From positions 186,001 to 250,000 of the forward strand of contig NZ_BMLX01000002.1 in assembly GCF_014645535.1 (NCBI RefSeq): a stretch of 64,000 bases of DNA, read 5' to 3'. Numbering within the stretch: the first letter of the stretch is position 1; each line of letters starts with the position of its first letter. The notes below the pieces were generated by a model that saw only the letters and a program-made list of their open reading frames with translations, did no database searches and had not been told where the DNA came from. This DNA is from Silvimonas iriomotensis. GTDB taxonomy: Bacteria; Pseudomonadota; Gammaproteobacteria; Burkholderiales; Chitinibacteraceae. The position numbers and the translations under genes were made by a program. Positions 1 to 8,400 of this stretch are shown here, piece after piece.

Positions 1-435
1 CACGACTGGCTGCCGCGCAATCGGGGCGAGTGGTACACCGGCCGCCCGGTCATGATCACCCGCAACGACCCCGGCATGAAGGTCTACAACGGCGACATCG
101 GCATCGCCCTGCCTGACCCCGCCACCGACGCACTGCGAGTGTATTTTCTGGATGGCCAGGACATCCGCTCCGTCCTCGCCAGCCGGCTGGCCGACGTAGA
201 AACCGCCTTCGCCATGACCGTGCACAAATCGCAAGGGTCCGAGTTTGAACACACCGTCCTGGCCCTTCCCGTCGATGCCGGCCAGATTCTGACGCGGGAA
301 CTGGTCTACACCGGCATCACCCGCGCCCGCCAGTACTTCACACTGGTCAGCGCCAGCCAGCAAGGGTTTGAAGACGCGCTGGGCCGGCAAACGCGACGGG
401 CCAGCGGCCTGTATGAGGGACTGGCAGGCGCCTGA
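1..435 (+). CDS. recD: RecD, exodeoxyribonuclease V alpha subunit (C-terminal part)
   Basis: The reading frame is open from base 1, so the gene starts upstream of the window; 144 C-terminal residues are visible. RecD is the 5'-3' helicase subunit of the RecBCD enzyme, which processes double-strand breaks. The visible part holds the end of the superfamily-1B helicase core: a GRPVMITRND segment, then FAMTVHKSQGSEF (helicase motif V region with the conserved H-K-S-Q-G) and LVYTGITRARQ (motif VI with the conserved arginine). It ends at TGA in a sensible place for RecD. recB and recC would be expected upstream. The family call is firm; only the left end is missing. Confidence 0.93.
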   Translation, partial: HDWLPRNRGEWYTGRPVMITRNDPGMKVYNGDIGIALPDPATDALRVYFLDGQDIRSVLASRLADVETAFAMTVHKSQGSEFEHTVLALPVDAGQILTRELVYTGITRARQYFTLVSASQQGFEDALGRQTRRASGLYEGLAGA

Positions 436-461
436 TCACCCCGCCTGTCCATTCTCTGGCG

Positions 462-767
462 TTACTGCGGGTGCACGCCGGCCTGCTCCATCATCGGTGC
501 CAGCGACTGCTCCAGATCGCACACCGAACGGCGGCAGGCCACAAAGCGGATATTGTTCTGCGTGGCCAGTTGCCGGTAATTGCGCATGACGTTATGGCCC
601 ATGAAATCCGTAAACAGAATAATCAAATCCGCCCCGCGCGCACTGGTGGGCTTGCGCTGATGCGAAGCATCACGCCCGGTCAGATGGGCGGCAATGCGAA
701 TACCGTAACGGTCCAGCAACTGCGGGATATTACCCAGACGATCCGCCCCGATCAGATACGCATTCAT
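462..767 (-). CDS. DUF2325 domain protein
   Basis: A 101-residue protein convergent with recD, 26 bases from its stop. A longer frame runs to 824, but the ATG at 767 has a purine-rich ribosome site (AAGGGGAG) five bases upstream and begins the conserved core MNAYLIGADRLGNI. The sequence has an alternating beta/alpha pattern (YLIGAD, IRIAAHLTGRD, ADLIILFTDFMGH, FVACRRS) typical of DUF2325, a small Rossmann-like family of unknown function. It has no signal peptide or membrane segment, so it is probably cytoplasmic. Function unknown; its position next to recD is not enough to assign a DNA-repair role. Confidence 0.8.
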   Translation of the reverse strand: MNAYLIGADRLGNIPQLLDRYGIRIAAHLTGRDASHQRKPTSARGADLIILFTDFMGHNVMRNYRQLATQNNIRFVACRRSVCDLEQSLAPMMEQAGVHPQ

Positions 768-866
768 ATGCTCCCCTTGGCCGCCCTGTGGTGATGGGCG
801 TGTGGTCAAGGTAGCACCGGACATTAAATAACAATAAAGAATATTAAGTTAGATTTTTATAACTTT

Positions 867-950
867 GTGTGAGGTGTGAGGTGTGAGGTGTGAGGTGTGA
901 GGTGTGAGGTGTGAGGTGTGAGGTGTGAGGTGTGAGGTGTGAGGTGTGAG
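867..950. repeat. 12 perfect tandem copies of heptamer GTGTGAG
   Basis: Bases 867-950 are 84 bases made of exactly twelve GTGTGAG units, followed by a partial unit (GTGTG) and then unique sequence. The same GTGAGGTGTGAG string forms the arms of the elements at 14174-14314 and 36932-37027, so this is probably an expanded version of that family. It lies outside any gene. Such a short array is prone to copy-number change by slippage. Confidence 0.95.
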
Positions 951-1014
951 GTGTGCAGAGTGTACGGCGGGGTTTGCCGGGTGCAACTGCTATGTCACGC
1001 GGCCCACAATTTTC

Positions 1015-1183
1015 ACCCACCCCACAACTTCGTCATTCCTGACCTCGGCGCCCCCCCTGGCCGGAATCCAGGCGCAAACAGGTGTGCCGAAGGCACTGAA
1101 ACCGGTTTGCCAGGCAAAGCCCACCTGCTGTGGGCAGACTGGATTCCGGCTCAAGGCCGGAATGACGAAGTGGTTGGGTGGAT
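1015..1183. repeat. Inverted intergenic repeat with GGAATGACGAAG ends
   Basis: The arms at 1015-1039 and 1159-1183 are reverse complements over 25 bases with about five mismatches (outer CCCACCCCACAACTTCGTCA, inner GGAATGACGAAGTGG). Between them lies a further CCGGAATCCAG/CTGGATTCCGG pair. The layout matches the common intergenic GGATTCCGGC...GCCGGAATGACG repeats of proteobacteria. A related half element lies at 28653-28689. Confidence 0.75.
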
Positions 1184-1254
1184 GACTCATTCTGGCAAGC
1201 AGACGATTTCCGGGGTTGCCGTCGCCGTTGATTTTCGGGGTTGCGGTTGCCTTT

Positions 1255-1535
1255 GACGTACCTCCCCTTGACTGCGCCGAGCATCGCAGCAAGGCGCGGC
1301 GATCAAGGCGAAGCGGTAGGCCGCAGGCCGAACTCGCGAGCCAGCCGCGTCTTGCGAGAAGCACAGGGAACTCGCGCAGCGAGCGCAGTCCCGCTGCCAC
1401 TGACATCCCGGGCATCCTGCGGCAATGTGGGGACACCCCCGAGGGGCGTCGCCGGGGTCGCCTTTCTTTGGTTACTTTCTTTGGGGCCGCCGAGGTGGCG
1501 AAGCAAAGAAAGTAACGTGCTCCGGCCACCGCCGG
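1255..1535. repeat. Intergenic element with TTACTTTCTTTGG inverted repeat
   Basis: A perfect 13-bp inverted repeat (GTTACTTTCTTTG at 1471-1483, CAAAGAAAGTAAC at 1504-1516) sits at the end of a GC-rich stretch containing CGCAGCAAGGCGCGGCGATCA. From general knowledge, strings such as CTTTCTTTGGTTACTTTC are widespread intergenic elements in beta- and gammaproteobacteria and are often mis-called as small proteins. No coding signal is seen. Exact boundaries are uncertain. Confidence 0.6.
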
Positions 1536-1605
1536 TATCAAAACACCGCGCCGTCAGGCGCTAACAGCAGTCAAGTCTTCAAAGACAGCAGCAGGTGGAT
1601 AGTCG

Positions 1606-2019
1606 CTACCGCCCCGAATCCACCCTCGGTAACTGGGAATCCCTCCTACACCACAGGAACAATCCCACCACAACGCCAGTGGCAAACAATGGATGGAACA
1701 ATCCGGCCGTATGCCGCCAGAATTCAGGCATTTCATACAAATCTCGCAGACTCTGGCCAGCAGCCGCCAGAGTAACGCCGCTTGTTGCCCCGACAAGCAT
1801 CAGCGTCCCGACAGGGAAAACGATCGTCATCAGGAAGACCGCGAGCAATGCCGTTTTTGATGCGCTCCCCGCAAAACGCATCATCAACCCCGCATACAGT
1901 GCTGAAACCACGCTCACCCAAGTGCTAAACCAATCAATCAGGCCTTCCATACCCAGTAAAGAAGGTGCAAATAAAATCAGCACATAGAGCAAAGTAAAAC
2001 AGCCACGTCGCCACCGCAT
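1606..2019 (-). CDS. Hypothetical multi-pass membrane protein
   Basis: About 137 residues with three or four hydrophobic stretches (CFTLLYVLILFAPSLLGM; WVSVVSALYAGLMM; TALLAVFLMTIVFPVGTLMLVGA; HPLFATGVVVGLFLW) separated by basic loops. This is a believable inner-membrane protein, but I do not recognise the family. The frame runs back to a TTG at 2118 touching the bioB stop, but the bioB terminator (2061-2088) lies inside that extension. The ATG at 2019, preceded by GGATGACATTT, is therefore the better start. Composition is more AT-rich than neighbouring genes, which fits a lineage-specific gene. Confidence 0.5.
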   Translation of the reverse strand: MRWRRGCFTLLYVLILFAPSLLGMEGLIDWFSTWVSVVSALYAGLMMRFAGSASKTALLAVFLMTIVFPVGTLMLVGATSGVTLAAAGQSLRDLYEMPEFWRHTAGLFHPLFATGVVVGLFLWCRRDSQLPRVDSGR

Positions 2020-2060
2020 ATAAATGTCATCCAAAGACAAGCGCTGGTGCCCATTCAACA

Positions 2061-2088
2061 AAAAAGGATGACTAAAGTCATCCTTTTT
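2061..2088. terminator. Intrinsic terminator after bioB
   Basis: A perfect 12-bp stem (AAAAAGGATGAC / GTCATCCTTTTT) with loop TAAA, A-rich on one side and T-rich on the other, 31 bases past the bioB stop. It can work in both directions. Confidence 0.85.
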
Positions 2089-2118
2089 CCGTTCCTGCCC
2101 ATCAAACAGCCACACCAA

Positions 2119-3114
2119 TTACAACGGCTTGATATCCAGCTTCTCCATCAACGCCCGATCCCGTGTCACATCCGGATTCCCCGTGGTCAGCAGCTTATCG
2201 CCGTAGAAAATAGAGTTGGCACCTGCCATGAAACACAGCGCCTGCATCGCTTCCGGCATCTGCTGGCGGCCAGCAGAGAGGCGCACAAAGCTCTTGGGCA
2301 AGGTGATCCGGGCGACGGCGATGGTGCGGACGAACTCGGTCCAGTCCAGCGGATCAGTGCCGTGCAACGGCGTGCCTTCAACCTGCACCAGATTGTTGAT
2401 CGGCACGGATTCCGGTTGCGGGTCCAGGTTGGCCAGCTGGGTGATCAGGCCGGCGCGGTCTTCACGGGTTTCGCCCATGCCGACAATGCCGCCGGTACAG
2501 ACATGGATACCGGCCTTGCGCACTTTGCCCAGGGTATCCAGACGGTCGTCATACTGGCGGGTCGAGACGATATCGCCGTATTTCTCCGGCGCGGTGTCCA
2601 GATTGTGGTTGTAGTAGTCCAGGCCGCTGTCACGCAGTTGTTCGGCCTGCCCTTCCTTGAGCATGCCCAGCGTGGCACAGGTTTCCAGACCCAGCGCCTT
2701 GACGCCGGCAATCATCTTTTTCACTTCATCCAGATCACGCTGCTTGGGGCCGCGCCAGGCGGCGCCCATACAGAAGCGGCTGGCACCGTTTTCACGGGCG
2801 ATGCGGGCGACGTCGATGACTTCATCCGCGCTCATCAGGGCTTCGTTCTCTACGCCGGTGTGATAGCGCGCAGCTTGCGGGCAGTAGCCACAGTCTTCGC
2901 TACAGCCGCCAGTCTTGACCGACAGCAGCGTGGAGAGCTGCACGCGGTTGGCGTCGAAATGTTCGCGGTGCACTTGTTGCGCGCGGAACAACAGATCGTT
3001 GAACGGCAGGTTGAACAAGGCCTCGATGTCGGCCACGTCCCAAGCGCCGGATTCCGCATGCGGTTCCAGCTTTTTGAAGGTCACGGGTTGCGTCAGCGCA
3101 GCAGGATGATTCAT
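2119..3114 (-). CDS. bioB: Biotin synthase
   Basis: A 331-residue radical-SAM enzyme that inserts sulfur into dethiobiotin, the last step of biotin synthesis. The radical-SAM cluster ligands are visible as C71-x3-C75-x2-C78 in [12 protein letters not shown]. The arginine and asparagine segments typical of BioB follow ([28 protein letters not shown]), as does the C-terminal [15 protein letters not shown]. Length is normal. The gene stands alone: no bioA/D/F is adjacent. Its ATG (3112-3114) overlaps the first possible start of the divergent comF. Confidence 0.97.
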   Translation of the reverse strand: MNHPAALTQPVTFKKLEPHAESGAWDVADIEALFNLPFNDLLFRAQQVHREHFDANRVQLSTLLSVKTGGCSEDCGYCPQAARYHTGVENEALMSADEVIDVARIARENGASRFCMGAAWRGPKQRDLDEVKKMIAGVKALGLETCATLGMLKEGQAEQLRDSGLDYYNHNLDTAPEKYGDIVSTRQYDDRLDTLGKVRKAGIHVCTGGIVGMGETREDRAGLITQLANLDPQPESVPINNLVQVEGTPLHGTDPLDWTEFVRTIAVARITLPKSFVRLSAGRQQMPEAMQALCFMAGANSIFYGDKLLTTGNPDVTRDRALMEKLDIKPL

Positions 3115-3880
3115 GGCTTTCCCTAAGCTAAGCGGGTTTGGTTTCTTGCATTTTGTGAGGGAGTCCAGCCAGTTGTCAAATTATCAGAAAAATTTTTTGA
3201 ACAAATTGCAAAACACCGTGCGTAGTCTGCTGCCTCCGGCGCAATGCGTGTTCTGCGGGCAAATGTCCAGCCGCGCACTGTGCCCGGCCTGCCGGCATGA
3301 ACTACCCTGGCTGGATCAGCCTGTCTGCCCGCGCTGTGCCATGCCATCACTTGCGGCGGGTGACTGCGCGCAGTGCCAGCGTACCCTGCCCGCGTTCACC
3401 CATACCGTCGCGGCGTTTGCGTATGAGGGCTGGCTGGCGCGTTGTATTCCCGCCGGCAAGTTCTCCGGGCGCTGGTCACTGTTTGATCTGCTGGCACGCG
3501 AAGCCGCGCACCGGCTGGATGGCGCGGCCCGGCCAGATGTCATCATCCCGGTTCCGCTCTTTACGGCGCGCTGGCAAGAACGTGGCTTTAACCAGAGCCA
3601 GCAGATTGCCCAAGTCTGGGGGCGCTACCTGAACGTGCCGGTACAAACACGCTGGCTGGCACGCGTACGCGACACCGGCCACCAGTTGCGGCTGGATCTT
3701 CCCGCACGCCAGCGCAACCTGCGGCATGCCTTTGTGGCCAAGGCTGCGGTTGCCGGCCGCCATCTGGTGCTGGTCGATGATGTCATGACCACCGGCACCA
3801 CCTTGCACGTGGCCGCCAGAACCCTGCGCCAGGCCGGCGCCCGCCGCGTGGATGCCTGGGTGCTGGCACGCACCTTGTAA
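3113..3880 (+). CDS. comF: ComF-family phosphoribosyltransferase-like protein
   Basis: ComF proteins help single-stranded DNA uptake in natural transformation and couple to PriA. The protein has an N-terminal zinc-binding part with four CxxC pairs (C45/C48, C57/C60, C72/C75, C85/C88, counted from the ATG at 3113) and a phosphoribosyltransferase fold with the PRPP loop [11 protein letters not shown] near residues 220-230. The ATG at 3113 has AGGA upstream but would overlap the divergent bioB start codon. The first 28 codons are AT-rich and unlike the family, so TTG 3197 or GTG 3218 is a likely alternative start. Confidence 0.88.
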   Translation: MAFPKLSGFGFLHFVRESSQLSNYQKNFLNKLQNTVRSLLPPAQCVFCGQMSSRALCPACRHELPWLDQPVCPRCAMPSLAAGDCAQCQRTLPAFTHTVAAFAYEGWLARCIPAGKFSGRWSLFDLLAREAAHRLDGAARPDVIIPVPLFTARWQERGFNQSQQIAQVWGRYLNVPVQTRWLARVRDTGHQLRLDLPARQRNLRHAFVAKAAVAGRHLVLVDDVMTTGTTLHVAARTLRQAGARRVDAWVLARTL

Positions 3881-3905
3881 TCTGTCCGGCCACTGCCGGC
3901 CAAAA

Positions 3906-3932
3906 AAAAGCGCAGCTTGTGGCTGCGCTTTT
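3906..3932. terminator. Bidirectional terminator between comF and SGNH gene
   Basis: An 11-bp perfect stem (AAAAGCGCAGC / GCTGCGCTTTT) with a five-base loop, flanked by A and T runs, between two convergent genes. Confidence 0.9.
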
Positions 3933-3971
3933 CTGGCACCGGCAGGTAAGCCCGTGCTTGATGGGTATTGG

Positions 3972-5189
3972 TTATTGCGGAATCAGCGGCTGAATCTGCT
4001 TGAGTACCGCAGAGGCCCAGATCTTGTGGGCGCCATTGGTCGGGTGCACGTAGTCAGCAAACAGGTAGTTGCTGTCGGTTGCGCCCGGCGTCAGCGTCGA
4101 TGCAGTGCAGATCAGCGAGGTCAGCGTGGATGCGTCACCCGGTGTGGTTTCAGACGTACATGCCGGCGAGGTCACGTTGATCATGCCGTAGGTCGACGGC
4201 GAAGCCTGCACCGACTTGAGCAGCGCATTGGCATCAAACGTGATGATCTTGGTGCTGGCAATGCCGGCAGCAACTTCGTCGTTATAGGCTTTGACCATGG
4301 CGGTCATCAGCGCCGGCATGTCACCAATAAACGGCGCCAGCCCGGCGTACGGGGTACTCGGCAATTGAGTGGCCAGACCTGCCTGAACGACACCCGCGAA
4401 CGGCGTTGCGCCAATGTCAGGCACGTTTGCGTAAACGACGTTGGTTGCACCAGCACCAGGCAAACGTTGCAGCTGCGCCACCATGTTATCTGCCGTGGTT
4501 TTGCCAAAGGCTGTCACGACTGCCGTTGCTGTGGTGGTATCGCCCGATGCAGCGCCGATCGCTCCCAGAAGTTGAATCAGATTGGTTTGATTCTGGAAGT
4601 AGTTAAGGATGTCGTTAGCACCGCCATCAATCAGCACCAGTTGGCTGCTGCTGAAGGCCGGAGTGGCGGCCAGATACAGGTCAATCTGCGTCTTCACCGA
4701 CAATGCAGTTGCTTCTTGCAGCGGCACGGTCGAGCTACCCACAGTGGTATTCACGATGCCGCCATTGGCTGGATCGGTCATCACCGTGGCACCACCCTGG
4801 GCGTAGTCAGTGCCGCCCAGGGTCACAACCTGCCCCGGACCCTTGTAAGGAACGGCTGGCAGACCAAAGTCCACACGCTGGTACGGTTGCAGGTAGAAGT
4901 TATAGGCCAGTGCAACGTAGGAGGTCCACGGTGCGCCCGGCTTGGTGGTAAATGCCAGACCAGGAGACGGCGGATTTGGGCCCGCTGTGGTCAGCGCAAT
5001 CGTCGTGGGGTTGTAGGTGCCGACATCGTTCAGGCTGTCACCAAAGACCACAACCTGTTTGATATGGGTTTGTGTCTGGGTGGCGTTGTTGCTGTCAAAG
5101 TCGTGACCACCATCGCTACCCCCACCACAGGCGGCCAGCAAAACTGCGGCTGCCAGCGCAGACAGTGCGCCGATTCCTTGTGTGCGCAT
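3972..5189 (-). CDS. SGNH/GDSL-family esterase lipoprotein
   Basis: A 405-residue exported hydrolase. It has a lipoprotein signal ending at a lipobox (LLAAC, Cys21) followed by a Gly/Ser/Asp linker. The GDSL block is VVVFGDSLNDVG (catalytic Ser52), block III is LIDGGANDIL, and block V is YVHPTNGAHK with the catalytic Asp/His. This points to an ester, lipid or acyl-carbohydrate hydrolase anchored in the envelope; the substrate cannot be told. Two ATGs lie six bases apart. The second (5189) was chosen because AAGGAG is six bases upstream of it, whereas the same AAGGAG abuts the first (5195). Single-gene unit with its own terminator. Confidence 0.9.
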   Translation of the reverse strand: MRTQGIGALSALAAAVLLAACGGGSDGGHDFDSNNATQTQTHIKQVVVFGDSLNDVGTYNPTTIALTTAGPNPPSPGLAFTTKPGAPWTSYVALAYNFYLQPYQRVDFGLPAVPYKGPGQVVTLGGTDYAQGGATVMTDPANGGIVNTTVGSSTVPLQEATALSVKTQIDLYLAATPAFSSSQLVLIDGGANDILNYFQNQTNLIQLLGAIGAASGDTTTATAVVTAFGKTTADNMVAQLQRLPGAGATNVVYANVPDIGATPFAGVVQAGLATQLPSTPYAGLAPFIGDMPALMTAMVKAYNDEVAAGIASTKIITFDANALLKSVQASPSTYGMINVTSPACTSETTPGDASTLTSLICTASTLTPGATDSNYLFADYVHPTNGAHKIWASAVLKQIQPLIPQ

Positions 5190-5407
5190 GCGCATCTCCT
5201 TCCTTAATTATTCGTTTGTTTGACTTTCCAGCCAGCGGTCGCCGGAACCCCGAGCGGAACGGGGCACAGAGTGTACCTGATTTGTAGTGATTTATTTCGC
5301 ACTACATGGTGCAGCGTAATAATCCCGCAACAGCCCCAACAATAAGCAGTTTCAGCAAGACGGGCGTTTAACACCGACGCCGGTTTGCAGGCGCAAAAAA
5401 ACGGCGG

Positions 5408-5434
5408 CAAAAATGGCCGCACTCTGGCGGCCAT
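5408..5434 (-). terminator. Terminator after tamB
   Basis: An 8-bp perfect stem (ATGGCCGC / GCGGCCAT, loop of six) followed on the minus strand by a T run, 28 bases past the tamB stop. Confidence 0.75.
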
Positions 5435-5461
5435 CGGGGCGGTAACCCGCATGAATGCTGG

Positions 5462-8400
5462 CTACCAGGGGAACTTGTCAAAAGAGATGTTGTAGGTCGC
5501 GTCCATGGTGCTTTCATAAGCGCCAAAACGCGTGACCAGCGACCAGTTGCGCGAAAGCCGCAATGTGAGCTTGATGGCATCTTCCAGGCCATCCAGACTC
5601 TTGTCGAAGGCAATCGATACCTTGTCGGTCAGCCGCTTGCCGATCGACACGATCTGCGTGGTGGTGCCGTCGGCGTGTTTGTCCGTGCTCATGCCAACTT
5701 CATCAATCCCGATACTGCCCAGGATCTCTTGCGACAAGCCCTGGCCGGATGAATCCCCCGCCAGCAGGGCATTGAGCGCCTGCACCATGACTGCGGCATC
5801 GCCCTTGTCCATGCTGTCGGTGCCGTGGCCAAACAGCAGCCACGCCAGCTTTTCGTTATCCGGCACGGCCGGTTCAGAGTACAGCGTCACGCGTGGCGAG
5901 CTGGCCGTGCCCTTCACCGCCACACCGGCCTCGACCGACAAGCCGCGCCGCATGGCCAGGATATCCAGCCCGGGGTTATCCAGCGGGCCAGAGAACGACA
6001 GCACACCGCGTTCAATCGTCAGGTTCTGCCCGTAAGCAGCGTATTTGCCGTCTTCCACACTCACCGTGCCATGGGCCGACAAAGACTGGTTGGGGCTGGC
6101 GCGCAGGCGCAGTGCGCCAGTCAGGCGTGCGTCCAGGCCGTAGCCCTTGAACGTAAAGTCATCGCCCAGATCGACATCAAACTGCAAGGCTGCCAGCGGC
6201 ACGTTGGCTTTTTCTTCGCGCTGCACGCCCGCCAGCACCACGTCATCAGACAAATGCGGCTCGCCGGCGGCTTGGTAACGCACCATGCCGCGATCTGCCC
6301 GCATATTGCCTTTGACTGAAATCCCGTCCTTGTCATACCCGACCAGACCCTTGCCGGACACGATCAGTTGCATGTCCGGCTTGTTGATCAGAGTCAGGTG
6401 TTCCGCGGTGATATTGGCTTCAGCATGCGGGCCTTCCTTGCCGATATCCATGGTGCCATCCGCCCGCAGCACGCCCTGGCCGCCATGGAACTCAAACTGC
6501 TTGAGTGTCAGGCGGTTGTCCTGCATGACCAGATGCACCGTGCCGTCACGCAGGGTCAGGCCGGTGGCGGTATCGCGGATATCCAGCTTCTGCCCGTCTA
6601 CCGAACCGGAAATACGGGGTTCTTCCAGCGTGCCATTACGGTGGATTTCAAAGCGCACGCCGCCCGCCAGCGCAATATTGCTGCTGACCAGCGGGGCGAT
6701 CTTGTCCAGTTTCTCGATATTGCCCACGGCGTTGAACGTCAGCGGTGCCCCCGGGGCAATGCGTTTGTCGTGCCAGTCAAGCTGGGTATTGCCATCCAGA
6801 TTGACCGTGCCGAAACGGTCGCTGGATACCAGCCCGGACAGTGCCACGCGTGATTGTTTTGCATCCAGCCGTGCGCGCAGTGCCGTCAGCGTAAATGCCT
6901 GCGGTGCGCCGCCACTTTGCAGGCGGATATCGCCCGAATCGCGTTGCAGTTCAACAAAACCATCCAGCACGTCGGCACCGGTCAGGTCCCAGCGGCCGGA
7001 CAGCAGCATGTCGCTGGTCAGGTTTTTGACTCCCGCCAGCACCAGGTAATCTGACAGCGGCGCTTTTTGCAATTCACCGGCCGTGCTCAGATGGCTGCCG
7101 GTCATATCCAGCCGCGCAATATGAATCTGGCCATTACCCACTTTCAGGCGGGTATCGGCCAGCGCCACCCGCTGCGCGCCGGCCGTCAGCGTGGTCGGGG
7201 CCAGCAGTTCAACCTTGAGCGGGCCTTCGGCGATCAGGCGTTCTATGCGTCCTTGCCAGTTCCACTGCGCATCCAGCGCGCCGGCCGCGGCAAAGTCTGC
7301 GGTGATGGGCTGGTTCTGGTATTTGCCCTGCATGGCCAGCGTCATCTGGTGCTGGTTGCGGGTGCCTTCCAGATTGAACTTCAGGCTGCTGACATTGGCG
7401 TCAAAACCACTGGCATTGACCAGATCGACATTGGCGTGGATCGGGCTGTTCAGGTCTGCAAACAGGCGCGCATCCAGATGCGCTTCCTGAACCTGTACGC
7501 CAAACGGGGTTTTCAGGCCTTGTGCGGCCAGCTTGCCCTGAATCTCTGGCCGTTTGAAGCCACCGCGCAGGCTGACGTCGCCATTCACCGCCCCGCCAAA
7601 ACCCTGGCCGGCATCCGCCAGATGCGGCAAATCCAGGTGCAGGTTAAGCTGATCCGACGCGGCGCCCAGCGCACCTTTGGCATCAATGCGGTTGGTGCCC
7701 AGCTGCAGCCACAGCCCCGGCGTCACCATGCGTTTTGCATCCAGTTTCGCTTCACCCTGCCCGGCCAGCGGCTGGCCACTGAAGGTGCTGTTGGCCAGCT
7801 TGTATTGCAACTGGCCTTGCCACGCCGGTTGCAACTGGCCCGACGCGGTGAAGTCGCCACTGATACTGCCCACCGGCGCGGCCACGTATTCGGCCGGGTT
7901 CACCTTGGCAAACTTGCCAGTGGCTTTGAAATCCTGCTTGCCATCCAGCGCAAATTCGCCAGACAAGGCAACACTGGCCGGGCCGCGGGCCAGGCCCAGT
8001 TTGCGGATGGCCAGGCGCCGTTCTTTTTCTGGATGAATCCAGCCCAGATCCACGTTGGCAGATGCCTTGTAACGCGCATCGGCCAGTCTGGCCTGCACGT
8101 CTGGCGCTTTGTACGGGCCGGACAACTGGATATCGCCCGACAAGCGCGTTGGCGGCTGACGCTTGAGCAAACTGGCAATATCCAGCGCATCAAGCTTGAA
8201 ATCGGCCTTGAGCTTGTCTTGCCGGAACTCGCCCTGCCCGGTCACTTTGGCGCCGCCCAGCAGGCGCGCTTCAAAGTCCTGCAGATCAAGCCGGTCTGCA
8301 AACACGGTAAAGCGGGTACTGAGCCCGGTCAGCGGAATGGCATCTTCATCAATCATGGCCGCCGCGGTATTGCTGATCACGATGGTGCCATCGGCGCGGT

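Larger units (their letters stand above)
825..1605. other. Gene-free repeat-rich intergenic region
   Basis: About 780 bases with no credible gene. It holds the 12-copy heptamer array, an inverted pair of GGAATGACG-type ends and a TTACTTTCTTTGG inverted element, annotated separately. Open frames here (for example 990-1541 minus and 1216-1515 plus) have the arginine/proline-rich composition of spurious frames in GC-rich repeats. Confidence 0.7.

Noticed and set aside
867-950. Possible CRISPR array
   Set aside because: Units are seven bases with no spacers; it is a simple tandem repeat.
990-1541. Minus-strand 183-residue frame
   Set aside because: It lies across intergenic repeats, is Arg/Pro-rich, and has no ribosome site or domain-like sequence.
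2047-3126. Plus-strand 359-residue frame opposite bioB
   Set aside because: It is the antisense shadow of bioB and has no recognisable domain.
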